The position numbers and the translations under genes are program-made. A DNA stretch of 64,000 nt, from assembly GCF_022569295.1 (NCBI RefSeq), contig NZ_JAKFIA010000001.1, positions 2,619,001-2,683,000 on the forward strand, in the 5' to 3' direction. Below the pieces are notes generated by a model. That model worked only from the letters and a program-made list of their open reading frames with translations, was not told where the DNA came from and searched no databases. Shown piece by piece: positions 48,636 through 58,222 of this stretch. Every line of letters starts with the position of its first letter. Positions within the stretch are counted from its first letter, which is position 1. The DNA is from Pedomonas mirosovicensis. Its GTDB lineage: Bacteria; Pseudomonadota; Alphaproteobacteria; Sphingomonadales; Sphingomonadaceae.

Positions 48636-48668
48636 AAGGGGCGCAGCAGCCTCAGCCCCTGCGCCCCC
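48636..48668. terminator. Shared terminator between convergent genes
   Basis: AAGGGGCGCAG, 12-base loop, CTGCGCCCCCTT. Lies between the stops of the glycosyltransferase-like gene and fadJ and could serve both. Confidence 0.7.
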
Positions 48669-48693
48669 TTCCATGCAATTCAGCAGCTCGGCG

Positions 48694-50886
48694 TCACGCC
48701 GCCTTTTTGGCCGAGAGCCCGTCGTAGAAGGTCTCGCCGCGCGCTGCCATATCGCGCAGCAGCTTCGGGGGAGCGAAGCGCTCTCCGTATTGCTGGGCAA
48801 GGCGATCCAGCTCCTCCACCACCTTTGCGATGCCGATGGTGTCCATCATGCTGAACGGGCCGCCGGTGAAGGGCGCGAAGCCCCAGCCGAAAATCGCGCC
48901 GATGTCGCCGTCCTCAGGTGTCGTCAGCACGCCTTCCTCGTAGCAGCGGGCGCACTCGACCAGCTGGCGGTAGATGAGGCGCTGGCGCACTTCGGCCGGG
49001 TCCGGCTGCTCCTCTTCGGGCAGGCGGCCGAATTCCTTCTCGATATCCGGCCACAAGTATTTTTTGCTGCCGTCGCTCGGGTATTCGTAGAAGCCCTTGC
49101 CCGCCTTGCGGCCGTAGCGGCCAAGTTCGTACATGCGGTCGATCACCCGGTCGCCTTCGGTCGGCCGGTAGGCATCGCCCATGTCGAGCATCGCCTGCTT
49201 CTTGATTTTCCAGGCGAGGTCAATGGCGGTCTCGTCGCCCACCGCCAGCGAGCCGACCGGCATCCCCGCCTGCCGCCCGCAGTTCTCGATGAGTGCGGGC
49301 GCGACGCCCTCGCCCACCAGCGTGTAGCCTTCCATCACATAGGTGCCGAAGCAGCGCGAGGTGTAGAAGCCGCGGCTGTCGTTGACGACGATGGGCGTCT
49401 TCTTGATCTGCGCCACATAGTCCAGCGCCTTGGCGATGGCCTTAGGACCGGTGTTCTTGCCGGTGATGATTTCCACCAGCGGCATTTTCTCAACCGGCGA
49501 GAAGAAGTGAATGCCGATGAAATTGTCCTGCTTGCTCCACGCCTCGGCCAGCGAGATGATCGGCAGCGTCGAGGTGTTGGAGCCGAAGATCGTCTCCGCC
49601 CCCACCACGGCTTCGGTTTTCTTCGTGGTCTCGGCCTTCACCGCGCGGTCTTCGAACACCGCCTCGATGATGAGATCGCAGCCCTTGAGCGCCTCGAAGT
49701 CCGCCGTCGGCGTGATGCGGGCCAGCAGCGCCTCGCCCTTTTCCGGGCTGAGCTTGCCGCGCTTCACATCCTTTTCCACCAGCTTGCGGGAGTAGTCCTT
49801 GCCCTTTTCGGCGCTGGCCATGTCCCGATCCAGCAGCACCACCTCGATGCCTGCCTTCGCCGACACATAGGCGATGCCTGCGCCCATCAGCCCCGCGCCC
49901 AGCATACCGAGCTTTTTCGTCGGCAGTTTCTCGATGCCCTGCGGGCGGCGCGCGCCGCGCTCGGCCGCCTGCTTGTTGACGAACAGCGTGCGGATCATGT
50001 TGCCCGCCTGCGGGTCCATCAGCAGCTTGGTGAAATATTTGCTCTCCAGTCGGATCGCGCGGTCGAACGGCAGCTGCGTGCCTTCGTAAACCGCCGAGAG
50101 AATGGCCTTGGGCGCGTTGTAATTGCCCAGCGTTTCCTTCATCAGCATGGGGGTGGCCCCCATGAACAGCTGAGCAACGGCCGGGTTGAACGCGCCGGAG
50201 CCGCCCGGCACCTTGAAGCCCTTCACATCCCACGGCTGCACCGCCTTCGGGTTGGCGAGCACCCAGGCCTTGGCGCGGGCCACGATCTCTTCCGCCGGGG
50301 CCACCTCGTTGACGACGTTCATCGCCTTGGCCTCGGCCGGCCGCAGGCTCTTGCCCTGCGCCATGGTCATCAGCGCGGACTGGATACCCATGAGGCGCGG
50401 CAGGCGCTGGCTGCCGCCCGCGCCCGGCAGCAGGCCCACCAGCACTTCTGGCAGGCCCAGCTGGATTTTCGGATTATCCGCCACCACGCGGTAGTGGCAG
50501 GCGAGCGAGAGTTCCAAGCCGCCGCCCAGCGCCAACCCGTTGATGGCAACCGCCACCGGCTTGCCGCAGGTCTCGAGCCGCCGGAACACCGCATTCAACG
50601 TGAAGGCCTGCTCGAAAATCCGGGCCGCGTTCGCGCCGCCCTCTTCCCGCACGCTGGCGATAAGGCCGCCGATCCACTTCAGGTCGGCCCCGGCCATGAA
50701 GCCGCTGTCCTTGCCCGAGGTGATGACCGCGCCCTTGATATTTTCCTCGCCGCTGATCCGGTCGATGCAGGCGTGCAGATCGCGGATGAAATCCGGCGTG
50801 ATGACGTTCATCGACTGGCCGGGCACGTCGATGGTCAGCAGCGCAACGCCGTCCGCATCCACGTCGAATTTGATCGTGTCAAACAT
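48694..50886 (-). CDS. fadJ: Fatty-acid oxidation multifunctional protein: enoyl-CoA hydratase / 3-hydroxyacyl-CoA dehydrogenase
   Basis: Hydrates enoyl-CoA and oxidises 3-hydroxyacyl-CoA in beta-oxidation. The N-terminal hydratase has [16 protein letters not shown] and [20 protein letters not shown]; the dehydrogenase begins at [22 protein letters not shown] (about 333) and has [15 protein letters not shown]. The protein has 730 residues. The start at 50886 has AAGGAAC upstream. Last gene of the MerR-led operon; 24 bases after the thiolase. Confidence 0.94.
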   Translation of the reverse strand: MFDTIKFDVDADGVALLTIDVPGQSMNVITPDFIRDLHACIDRISGEENIKGAVITSGKDSGFMAGADLKWIGGLIASVREEGGANAARIFEQAFTLNAVFRRLETCGKPVAVAINGLALGGGLELSLACHYRVVADNPKIQLGLPEVLVGLLPGAGGSQRLPRLMGIQSALMTMAQGKSLRPAEAKAMNVVNEVAPAEEIVARAKAWVLANPKAVQPWDVKGFKVPGGSGAFNPAVAQLFMGATPMLMKETLGNYNAPKAILSAVYEGTQLPFDRAIRLESKYFTKLLMDPQAGNMIRTLFVNKQAAERGARRPQGIEKLPTKKLGMLGAGLMGAGIAYVSAKAGIEVVLLDRDMASAEKGKDYSRKLVEKDVKRGKLSPEKGEALLARITPTADFEALKGCDLIIEAVFEDRAVKAETTKKTEAVVGAETIFGSNTSTLPIISLAEAWSKQDNFIGIHFFSPVEKMPLVEIITGKNTGPKAIAKALDYVAQIKKTPIVVNDSRGFYTSRCFGTYVMEGYTLVGEGVAPALIENCGRQAGMPVGSLAVGDETAIDLAWKIKKQAMLDMGDAYRPTEGDRVIDRMYELGRYGRKAGKGFYEYPSDGSKKYLWPDIEKEFGRLPEEEQPDPAEVRQRLIYRQLVECARCYEEGVLTTPEDGDIGAIFGWGFAPFTGGPFSMMDTIGIAKVVEELDRLAQQYGERFAPPKLLRDMAARGETFYDGLSAKKAA

Positions 50887-50910
50887 GGGAACCGTTCCTT
50901 CGCGCAAAAA

Positions 50911-52122
50911 TCAGACCCGCTCGATCACCGTGGCGGTGCCCATGCCTGCGCCGATGCACAGGGTGACAACTGCCGTCGCCAGATCGCGTCGCTCCAGTTC
51001 ATCGAGCGCGGTGCCCAGGATCATCGCGCCGGTTGCGCCCAGCGGGTGCCCCATGGCGATGGCGCCGCCGTTTACGTTGATCTTGTCGTGCGGCACGTCG
51101 AGCGCCTGCATGTAGCGCAGCACCACGGCGGCGAAGGCCTCGTTCAGCTCGAACAGGTCGATGTCACCCGCCGTCATGCCCAGTTTTTTCAGCGCCTTTT
51201 CGGTGGCGAACGAAGGCCCGGTCAGCATGATGGTCGGCTCGGAGCCGATGGAGGCCATGGCCTTGATGCGGGCTCGGGGCTTGATCCCGTATTTCTCGCC
51301 CATTTCCTTGGTGCCGATGAGCACGCCCGCCGCGCCATCGACAATGCCGGAGGAATTGCCCGCGTGGTGCACGTGGTTGATGCGCGCCACTTCCGGATAT
51401 TTCAGCAGGGCCACGTGGTCGAAGCCCGGCATGGTCTCGCCCAGATCGATGAACGAGGGCCGCAGCTGCGCCAGCGACTGCATGTCGGTCTCGGGCCGCA
51501 TGTGCTCGTCGTGGTTCAGGATCACCTCGCCCATCACGTCCTTCACCGGCAGGATGGACTTGTTGAACCGCCCCTCGGCCCAGGCCTTGGCGGCGCGCTT
51601 CTGGCTCTCCACCGCATAGGCGTCCACGTCGTCGCGGCTGAAGCCGTATTTGGTGGCGATGAGATCGGCGGAAATGCCCTGCGGCACGAAATAGGTCTTG
51701 ATGGCAACGGCCGGGTCGGTCGCCCACGCAGCGCCGTCCGAGGCCATGGGCACGCGGCTCATGGATTCAACGCCGCCGCCGATCGCCATGTCGGCCTCGC
51801 CCGAGATCACCTTGGCCGCCGCCATGTTCACCGCCTCAAGGCCCGAGGCGCAGAAGCGGTTGATCTGCACGCCGCCGGTGGTCTCCGCATAGTCGGCGTT
51901 CAGCACCGCGATGCGGGCGATGTCCGCCCCCTGTTCGGCGACCGGGGTCACGCAGCCGAGGATCACATCGTCCACGTCCGCCGTGTCGATGTGATTGCGG
52001 TCGCGCAAGCTTTGCAGAACCTGCGTCGCCAACTGCACGGGGGTGATTTCATGCAGCGCGCCGTCGGGCTTGCCCCGTCCGCGCGGCGTGCGAACCGCGT
52101 CATAAATATAGGCTTCAGCCAT
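50911..52122 (-). CDS. Acetyl-CoA C-acetyltransferase (thiolase)
   Basis: Cleaves 3-ketoacyl-CoA to acetyl-CoA. The acyl-accepting cysteine is C91 in [13 protein letters not shown]; the other active-site blocks are [17 protein letters not shown] and [14 protein letters not shown]. Length 403, normal. Acts with the flanking dehydrogenase and FadJ-like protein to complete a beta-oxidation round. Confidence 0.95.
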   Translation of the reverse strand: MAEAYIYDAVRTPRGRGKPDGALHEITPVQLATQVLQSLRDRNHIDTADVDDVILGCVTPVAEQGADIARIAVLNADYAETTGGVQINRFCASGLEAVNMAAAKVISGEADMAIGGGVESMSRVPMASDGAAWATDPAVAIKTYFVPQGISADLIATKYGFSRDDVDAYAVESQKRAAKAWAEGRFNKSILPVKDVMGEVILNHDEHMRPETDMQSLAQLRPSFIDLGETMPGFDHVALLKYPEVARINHVHHAGNSSGIVDGAAGVLIGTKEMGEKYGIKPRARIKAMASIGSEPTIMLTGPSFATEKALKKLGMTAGDIDLFELNEAFAAVVLRYMQALDVPHDKINVNGGAIAMGHPLGATGAMILGTALDELERRDLATAVVTLCIGAGMGTATVIERV

Positions 52123-52186
52123 GTGCCGTCCCTTCTCCTTGGCCCTTCTTCAAATGCCGTCAGGGTGCGTCTCAAAAACCCTCGCC

Positions 52187-53980
52187 TCAGAAATCCTCTG
52201 CGGCCAGCGCCATCACCGTCTCTGCGCCCGCCTCCACCTTGCGGCGCAGGCTCGCCGTATCGGGCAGGTGCCGGTCGGCGAAATAGCGGGCGGTCGTCAG
52301 CTTGTTCCGCAGGTAGCGCTCGTCGCCATTGCCGCTCGCCAGGGCATCGAGGCTGGCGCTGCCGATTTTCAGCCACATCAGGCCAAGGCCAACGAGCCCG
52401 GCCAGATGCATGTAGGGGTAAGCCGCCGCGCCCGCGTTGTTGGGGTTGGCCATGGCGTTCTGCATCAGCCACATGGTTGCCGCCTGCAGGTGGCCGAGCG
52501 AGCGCTCCAGCGCTTCCGCCACCGGCTTCAGCTCCTCGCGGCCCTTGCCGTCGTTGATCGCCTGCGTCACCAGCTTGTTGAAGGCCTGCAGCGCCCGGCC
52601 GCCGTTCTTCGCCAGCTTGCGGCCCACGAGGTCGAGCGCCTGAATGCCGTTGGCGCCCTCGTAGATCTGGGCGATGCGGGCATCGCGCACGAACTGCTCC
52701 ATGCCGTGCTCGCGGATATAACCGTGCCCGCCGAACACCTGCTGGGCCAGCACGGCGTTCTCGAAGCCCTTGTCGGTGAAGTAGCCCTTGATGACCGGCG
52801 TCAGCAGGCCAATCAGATCATCGGCGTGCTGGCGGTCCTCCTCGGTTGGCGCCTTGTGCACCAGGTCCACCAGCAGGCCTGCCCACATGGCCATCGCCCG
52901 CGCGCCCTCGTTGAAGGCGCGAATGTCCATGAGCATCCGCCGCACGTCCGGGTGGACGATGATGGGATCGGCCTTGCCCTCCTTGTTCACCGGGCCCGTG
53001 AGCGCCCGGCCCTGCAGCCGCTCGCGGGCGTAGATGACGGCGTTCTGGTAGGCGGCCTCGGAAATGGCGAGGCCCTGCAGCCCCACGCCCAGGCGCGCCG
53101 CGTTCATCATGATGAACATGGCCGCCAAGCCCTTTTCCTTCTCGCCCACCAGCCAGCCGGTCGCGCCGTCGTAGTTCAGCACGCAGGTGGCGTTGCCGTG
53201 AATGCCCATTTTCTTCTCGATGGAGCCGCAGGAAACGGCGTTGCGCGCGCCCAGCGACCCATCCTCGTTCACCAGGAATTTCGGCACGAGGAAGAGGGAG
53301 ATGCCCTTCACGTTGTCCGGCGAGTCCGGCATTTTCGCCAGCACGAGGTGGATGATATTTTCCGCCAGATCGTGCTCGCCGGCGGAAATGAAAATCTTGG
53401 TGCCGGTGATTTTATAGGTGCCGTCCGCCTGCGGTTCGGCCTTGGTGCGGATGAGGCCCAGATCCGTGCCGCAGTGCGGCTCGGTCAGGTTCATAGTGCC
53501 GCACCATTTGCCCGAGATCATGTTGGGCAGATATTTTTTCTTCTGCTCGTCCGAGCCCACCACCTCGATCGCCGCCGTCGCGCCGTGGGTGAGGCCGGGA
53601 TACATGGCGAAGGCAAGGTTCGCCGAAATCAGATATTCCTCAAGGGCGGTACCCAGAACGAAGGGCAGGCCCTGCCCGCCGTATTCGGGAGGGGCGGTCA
53701 GCGTGCCCCAGCCGCCCTCGACGAACTGAGTGTATGCCTCCTTGAAGCCCGGCGGCGTGGTGACGCTGCCGTCTTCATGCCGGGTGCAACCGTGCTCGTC
53801 GCCCGCCTGGTTCGTCGGCTGCACGACTTCCTCGGCGAAGGTCGCCGCCTGCTCGAGGATCGCCTGCACCATGTCGGGCGTCGCCTCGGCGAAACCGGGA
53901 AGGTTGGAGTAGGTGTCCAGCTTCAAAACATTGTTGAGGATGAACAGGGTGTCCTTCACCGGTGCGGCATAGACGGGCAT
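52187..53980 (-). CDS. Acyl-CoA dehydrogenase (about 600-residue FadE-like class)
   Basis: FAD enzyme for the first beta-oxidation step. Seen: LTAPPEYGGQGLPFVLG, GTMNLTEPHCGTDLGLIRTKA, FISAGEHDLAENI, QVFGGHGYIREHGMEQFVRDARIAQIYEGANGIQ, which holds the catalytic Glu region. The long C-terminal extension is usual for this class. ATG 53980 is nine bases from GGGAG; the upstream GTG is unlikely. It follows the MerR gene by 14 bases. Confidence 0.94.
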   Translation of the reverse strand: MPVYAAPVKDTLFILNNVLKLDTYSNLPGFAEATPDMVQAILEQAATFAEEVVQPTNQAGDEHGCTRHEDGSVTTPPGFKEAYTQFVEGGWGTLTAPPEYGGQGLPFVLGTALEEYLISANLAFAMYPGLTHGATAAIEVVGSDEQKKKYLPNMISGKWCGTMNLTEPHCGTDLGLIRTKAEPQADGTYKITGTKIFISAGEHDLAENIIHLVLAKMPDSPDNVKGISLFLVPKFLVNEDGSLGARNAVSCGSIEKKMGIHGNATCVLNYDGATGWLVGEKEKGLAAMFIMMNAARLGVGLQGLAISEAAYQNAVIYARERLQGRALTGPVNKEGKADPIIVHPDVRRMLMDIRAFNEGARAMAMWAGLLVDLVHKAPTEEDRQHADDLIGLLTPVIKGYFTDKGFENAVLAQQVFGGHGYIREHGMEQFVRDARIAQIYEGANGIQALDLVGRKLAKNGGRALQAFNKLVTQAINDGKGREELKPVAEALERSLGHLQAATMWLMQNAMANPNNAGAAAYPYMHLAGLVGLGLMWLKIGSASLDALASGNGDERYLRNKLTTARYFADRHLPDTASLRRKVEAGAETVMALAAEDF

Positions 53981-53994
53981 AATCACTCACTCCC

Positions 53995-54450
53995 TTATGA
54001 ATTTTTCTTCGTGCACCCGGTATCGGGTCCAACGGACTCGAGTATGGCGCAGAACTGTTCCAGCTCTTCGATCATGTTCTGGATGTCGTCACGCTGTTCC
54101 TGCAGCGCCGCGATGCGGCCGCGGCATTTCTCCAGCGTTACCTGAAGCTGGCGCGTGCGGCCGTCATCCAGATGATAAAGGTCGAGCATCTCGCGGATTT
54201 CAGCGAGCGAAAAGCCTACCCGCTTGCCGCGCAAAATCCAGGCAAGGCGCACGAAATCCCGGCGGTTGTAGATGCGGCTTTGGCCGCGCCGCTCCGGGTT
54301 GATGAGCCCCTGGTCCTCATAGAAACGGATGGCGCGCGGCGTGATGTTGAACGCCACCGCCAGATCGGTAATCGTGAACGGTCCCGGCAGGTCCGGAACC
54401 ATGAGGCCCGAAAAGAAGGACTGCGCGCGATCTTCAGCTTCCAGTGTCAT
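53995..54450 (-). CDS. MerR family regulator (LiuR-like) of the acyl-CoA operon
   Basis: A 151-residue regulator. The MerR HTH is FTITDLAVAFNITPRAIRFYEDQGLINPERRG, with a wing and the helix VRLAWILRGKRVGFSLAEIREML, then a dimerisation coil. MerR proteins in front of acyl-CoA dehydrogenase/thiolase genes in proteobacteria usually regulate branched-chain amino-acid or fatty-acid breakdown in response to acyl-CoA. A perfect palindrome lies 15 bases upstream, so autoregulation is likely. Confidence 0.9.
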   Translation of the reverse strand: MTLEAEDRAQSFFSGLMVPDLPGPFTITDLAVAFNITPRAIRFYEDQGLINPERRGQSRIYNRRDFVRLAWILRGKRVGFSLAEIREMLDLYHLDDGRTRQLQVTLEKCRGRIAALQEQRDDIQNMIEELEQFCAILESVGPDTGCTKKNS

Positions 54451-54464
54451 GGGCGGAACTCTAG

Positions 54465-54486
54465 TTGACGTTTACGTAAACGTCAA
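54465..54486. promoter_or_regulatory. Perfect 22-bp palindrome, MerR operator
   Basis: TTGACGTTTAC followed by its exact reverse complement. It sits directly before the MerR gene that opens the operon; MerR-type operators are palindromes between promoter boxes. No second copy is obvious in this window. Confidence 0.85.
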
Positions 54487-54547
54487 TCAGCGCCAAAGGT
54501 GCCCCCCTGACGGAAGGGCGCCGGGCAGAAACGCTGTGGCCACGGGG

Positions 54548-55480
54548 TCAGGCCTTCTTCTGCTGCTTCTTGCGGCTCAGCACCACCATGCCCGCCGTTG
54601 CCAGCGCCAGCCCTGCCGCGTGATAGGGGCCGAACGGCTCGCCCAGCAGAACAACAGCGGCGACGCTGGTGAGCAGCGGCCCGGTGCTGCCGACAACGCT
54701 GGAGCGCGCCGCGCCGAGCCGGGCAATGGCTTCCGATTGCAGGAAGGAGGCAAGCACCGTCGAGATGAGCGCCACCGCTGCCATCCAGGCGAGCGCGGCG
54801 GGCGTAATGGCAAGGCCCACCAGCCCCTCCACCGCCACGGCCTGCGCCAGCACGGCAAAGCACGCGGCGGACATGGCGATGGCGGTGAACAGCAGGCTGC
54901 CCATGGCGGCGATCGGCCCGCCGCTCAGCATCAGGTAGCCGGCGTAGGCAACGGCGGAGCCGAACACCAGCGCGGTGCCCAGCAGCGTGTCTGCCCCGCC
55001 CAGCTGCAAATCGTGCCCGAACAGCAGGCCAAGGCCCGCATAGGCCAGCCCCAAGGCGCCCGAGGTCTGGGCCGAAATGGGCTGGCGGCGGATGAAGGCG
55101 GTCGCCAGGATGACCAGCGCCGGGTAGCAAAAGAGGATCAGCCGTTCCAGCTGGGCCGAGACATACTGAAGGCCCAGAACATCCAGATACGATGCGCCAT
55201 AGTAGCCGAGGATGCCGACAAACGCGGCCTGGGCCACCTGCCGGGCGGACGGTTTTTCCGTCCGCCGCTGCCACGCCTTCACGCCCACGGCGAGAAAAAC
55301 GGGAAGCGACAGCGCCATGCGCCAGGCCATGACCGCGTTTACCGATGCGCCGTTCGCGAAGGCCAGTTTGATGAACACCGGCTTCATCGAATAGAAGGTG
55401 GTGGCGCACAGCGCGATGCAGAAAGCCGCCGCATAGCCTCCGGTGGGAATGGCTTGCAAACGGGCACGCAATCCGGACAT
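54548..55480 (-). CDS. EamA/DMT superfamily transporter
   Basis: A 310-residue inner-membrane protein with ten hydrophobic segments in two EamA repeats (first about 20-150, second about 165-300; the second includes GSTGPLLTSVAAVVLLGEPFGPYH, a typical end motif). Likely a metabolite exporter, substrate unknown. The start at 55480 has AAGGAG upstream; the longer frame lacks support. Transcribed toward the MerR operon but separated by the palindrome. Confidence 0.88.
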   Translation of the reverse strand: MSGLRARLQAIPTGGYAAAFCIALCATTFYSMKPVFIKLAFANGASVNAVMAWRMALSLPVFLAVGVKAWQRRTEKPSARQVAQAAFVGILGYYGASYLDVLGLQYVSAQLERLILFCYPALVILATAFIRRQPISAQTSGALGLAYAGLGLLFGHDLQLGGADTLLGTALVFGSAVAYAGYLMLSGGPIAAMGSLLFTAIAMSAACFAVLAQAVAVEGLVGLAITPAALAWMAAVALISTVLASFLQSEAIARLGAARSSVVGSTGPLLTSVAAVVLLGEPFGPYHAAGLALATAGMVVLSRKKQQKKA

Positions 55481-55661
55481 GGGCGATAACTCCTTGTAAC
55501 ATCCTGCGATACGCCCGGCCGTTGTCCCCGGCAAGCGCCGGAAAGCTCTCTTCCGCGATACCTCCTATGCATTTGTGGCGATGCCCCCCGGCCGGGCGAT
55601 CCCCACCCATCCCGAATGTGCTATGCTAGCCCTTGGCAGTCGAGCGCTGGGAGGCACGGAT

Positions 55662-56042
55662 ATGGCAGAGCACCGGCCAGGCAAACGCCCAAGCAACCGT
55701 ATCGAAACCTACGATGAGTTCTTCCTCTACTATCTGCGCGAACATGCCCGCCCGGCCACGCGGCGCTGGCACTACGCGGGCACTGCGCTGGTCATTCTGG
55801 CAGCCGCGGCCATCCTTGCCACCGGGCATTTGATCTGGCTGCCGATCCTGCTGCTGGCGGGCTACGGCCCGGCATGGATCAGCCACTTCTTTATCGAGAA
55901 GAACCGTCCCGCCACCTTCCGCCATCCCTTCTGGTCGCTGATCTCGGACTTCCGCATGTTCGGCCTGTGGCTCACCGGCCGCCTGCGCCCCTGGCTGGAG
56001 CGGGCCGGCGTTCCCACGTCTCAGGCCGCCGTCCATCGCTGA
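55662..56042 (+). CDS. DUF962 / Mpo1-like membrane protein
   Basis: A 126-residue protein of the Mpo1/DUF962 family; the yeast member is an iron-dependent 2-hydroxy fatty acid dioxygenase of the ER. Conserved histidines are visible (FFLYYLREHARPATRRWHYAG, ISHFFIEKNRPATFRHPFWSLISDFRM), flanking two hydrophobic segments. ATG 55662 follows GGGAGG at good spacing. Enzyme activity is inferred from the family only. Confidence 0.82.
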   Translation: MAEHRPGKRPSNRIETYDEFFLYYLREHARPATRRWHYAGTALVILAAAAILATGHLIWLPILLLAGYGPAWISHFFIEKNRPATFRHPFWSLISDFRMFGLWLTGRLRPWLERAGVPTSQAAVHR

Positions 56043-56127
56043 ACCCTCGGCCCGGCGGGCGGAACAGCGCCTTCCCCGGCGGCGTTGCCTTTGGGAGAGC
56101 CCCCTTTCTCTCCCACAAGGAGCCTCC

Positions 56128-56589
56128 ATGACCGAAGACCGGAAAATCCCCGACCAGCAGAACCAATCCTCCCAGACCAACCAGAATCAGGCCAATCAGC
56201 CCCGGCGCGGCGAGGTGCCGGACCCGCTGAAGCAAGGCATGCGCGCCGCCGGGGGCCATGTGCTCCATGGCATGGGAATGAGCGCCAGCGCCCAGCAGAG
56301 CGGGCGCGGCCTTGGCGAGTCCTCTCTCGGCCGCAACTGGGATGCGGGCGGCGAGCCGGGGCAGGACGATCGCGGCACCATCAGCACCGGGCCGGACACC
56401 GCGCCGGACGAGCGGGCCCGCCAGCGCCAGTTCCATCAGGAACAGGAGCAGAAGCAGCAACAGCAGAACCTGGGCGGCGCGCGGTCTGATCTGGCCAACC
56501 AGGCAGGCGCCAATCCGCCCCGCCAGCCCTCGCTGGACGAGACCACCCCGCCGGATGTTCTCGCCCGCAATCCTGACGTCACGAAGTAG
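56128..56589 (+). CDS. Gln/Asn-rich disordered protein, short
   Basis: A 153-residue hydrophilic protein, unrecognised. It starts MTEDRKIPDQQNQSSQTNQN, has a Gly/Met/His patch in the middle (AAGGHVLHGMGMSAS) and a Gln-rich stretch (QEQEQKQQQQNLGG). No signal peptide or membrane segment. AAGGAG precedes the ATG. It resembles the longer Gln-rich gene downstream in its start (MT-D/E-D) and composition; the two may be paralogues. Confidence 0.65.
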   Translation: MTEDRKIPDQQNQSSQTNQNQANQPRRGEVPDPLKQGMRAAGGHVLHGMGMSASAQQSGRGLGESSLGRNWDAGGEPGQDDRGTISTGPDTAPDERARQRQFHQEQEQKQQQQNLGGARSDLANQAGANPPRQPSLDETTPPDVLARNPDVTK

Positions 56590-56735
56590 CAGGCGCGCTG
56601 CCGTCCCGGCCGCCCATCCCATTTGAGGGTCGGGCGGTGGCGCTTCGCCTTGGCTTTGCGGAACAGGCCGCCCCGCGATCCGTTGCCTTTCCTTGAAACA
56701 GCAACCCCCCGATCGCGTAGCGGGAGAGACGTATC

Positions 56736-58052
56736 ATGACCGATGACAAGCGGAACCAGGGCCAGGGCGGGCAGGCTCAGCAGGGGCAGCAGCAGAACCA
56801 GCAGAACCGGCAGCAGGGACAGTTCGGCCAGCCCCTTCAGTCCGACCGCCAGCAGAGCCAGAGCCGCGCGAACGAGACGGACTCCCAGCAGAATATCTGG
56901 GGCGAAGGCTCGGGTTCCAACCAGCAGGCGCAAGCCGCCCACCGCGACCGGATGGAGCGGCTGCAGAGCAGCCAGCGCACCGGCGGCATGGCCGAGGAGA
57001 ACCAGCAGCTGCGGCAGGCGGGCTCGGTGCCTCGGGTGCCGCGCCAGGCGCAGGCGGTACAGGGCATTGCTGATCAGAATGCGCCGTTCGCCACCCAGCA
57101 GGGCCAGCAGCAGAACCAGACGCAGGAGGTGAACGCCGACCGCGAGCAGCATGTGCGCGGGCAGGATCTCGGCACCAGCGGCCAGCGGGCGCAGGGCGGC
57201 CAGACCCAGCCGACCGAAAGCGGCGAGCGGGGCGCAATGTATCAAACCTCGCTGGCGCCCGGCTTCAAATCCAACCGCACCTGGACCCAAACCAGCGGCG
57301 GCCAGCAGGCGACGCAGACCAGCCTGCAGGGCGGCCAGTGGCCCGCCCAGGCGCAGGGGCAAAGTGAAGGCCAGAACCAGGGCCAGGGCGTGCCCCAGCA
57401 ACAGGAGCCGAGCCAGGCGCGCGGGCCCGGCAAGGAGCAGCAGCAGGGCCAGGCCCGCTGGCAGGATCCCGAGCAGATGCTGGACAAGAACCCGGACCAG
57501 CGCGCGGCCCAGAATCCGGGCTACACCCAGGGCCAGCAGAATCAAAGCCAATCCCAGGGCGAAGATCAGGCCCAGAGCGGCCGGCAAACCCTGCAGCAAA
57601 ACCAGCCGGAGGTGCGCTACTCGACCACCGACCTGCGCGAGCAGATGCGCCAGGACGCCTGGGAGAACCGCGACAGCCAGGGCCGGCACCCGGAGGAAGG
57701 CTCGCACCAGCAGCACTTCGCCACCAGCCGCGGCGACATCGAGGACGCCGGCACCCGCAAGCAGCAGAATCAGGCGGCGCGCAGTCAGGAGTCCGGCGAG
57801 ATGCTGGAACAGCGGCGCGGCCTGCGCGGCGAGACCGACGACAGGGCCGGCGTCGAGCAGCGCTCGCAGGGTCAGGCAGCGCCCAATATCGATCAGCAGC
57901 AGCGGCAGGGCGGCGCAGGCGGGCAGGATCCTGACCGTCAGCCCGGCTCCGGCGGCCAGCGCGCCGAAGCCGTCGCCGACCGCATTCAGGACGACGATCT
58001 GGGCGACCCGCGCAAGGGCGGTGGCGGCACCGCCAGCCGCCGCCGGTCCTGA
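56736..58052 (+). CDS. Gln-rich intrinsically disordered protein, long
   Basis: A 438-residue protein dominated by Gln, Gly, Asn, Ser and Arg; one residue in three of the first 60 is Gln (GQAQQGQQQNQQNRQQGQFG). No signal, membrane or known domain. GGGAGAGACG precedes the start. A few less simple stretches occur (YQTSLAPGFKSNRTWTQTSGG, STTDLREQMRQDAWENRDS). It could be a desiccation/stress, phase-separating or scaffold protein, but nothing decides this. The long antisense frame is a hydrophobic shadow. Confidence 0.65.
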   Translation: MTDDKRNQGQGGQAQQGQQQNQQNRQQGQFGQPLQSDRQQSQSRANETDSQQNIWGEGSGSNQQAQAAHRDRMERLQSSQRTGGMAEENQQLRQAGSVPRVPRQAQAVQGIADQNAPFATQQGQQQNQTQEVNADREQHVRGQDLGTSGQRAQGGQTQPTESGERGAMYQTSLAPGFKSNRTWTQTSGGQQATQTSLQGGQWPAQAQGQSEGQNQGQGVPQQQEPSQARGPGKEQQQGQARWQDPEQMLDKNPDQRAAQNPGYTQGQQNQSQSQGEDQAQSGRQTLQQNQPEVRYSTTDLREQMRQDAWENRDSQGRHPEEGSHQQHFATSRGDIEDAGTRKQQNQAARSQESGEMLEQRRGLRGETDDRAGVEQRSQGQAAPNIDQQQRQGGAGGQDPDRQPGSGGQRAEAVADRIQDDDLGDPRKGGGGTASRRRS

Positions 58053-58082
58053 CACTCGCGCCACGTATTTTCGTGGTTTGTT

Positions 58083-58200
58083 TGCAGGAGGGGCTTGCCC
58101 CTCCTGCACCTCCCGCTCGTTTTATGGGCCGCGCCCTTCATGCCGCGCACGGCCCGATAAAAGGTAGGGAGTGCGGAGGGACTGAGTCCCTCCTGCAAAA
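58083..58200. repeat. REP/BIME-like element E
   Basis: The best-preserved copy. Left hairpin: TGCAGGAGGGGC (58083-58094), loop TT, GCCCCTCCTGCA (58097-58108), then CCTCCCGCTCGTTTTATGGG and CCGCGCCC. Right half inverted: GGAGGGAC (58175-58182), loop TGA, GTCCCTCC (58186-58193), TGCAAAA, preceded by CGGCCCGATAAAAGGTAGGG. Between the convergent Gln-rich and HpcH/HpaI genes. Confidence 0.85.
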
Positions 58201-58222
58201 ATAAAACCCGAAACAAAACCCC

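Noticed and set aside
56436-58109. Long minus-strand open frame (557 codons) opposite the Gln-rich genes
   Set aside because: Its Leu/Ala composition is what the antisense of CAG/CAA-type Gln codons gives, it spans two separate plus-strand genes, and it lacks a good ribosome site.
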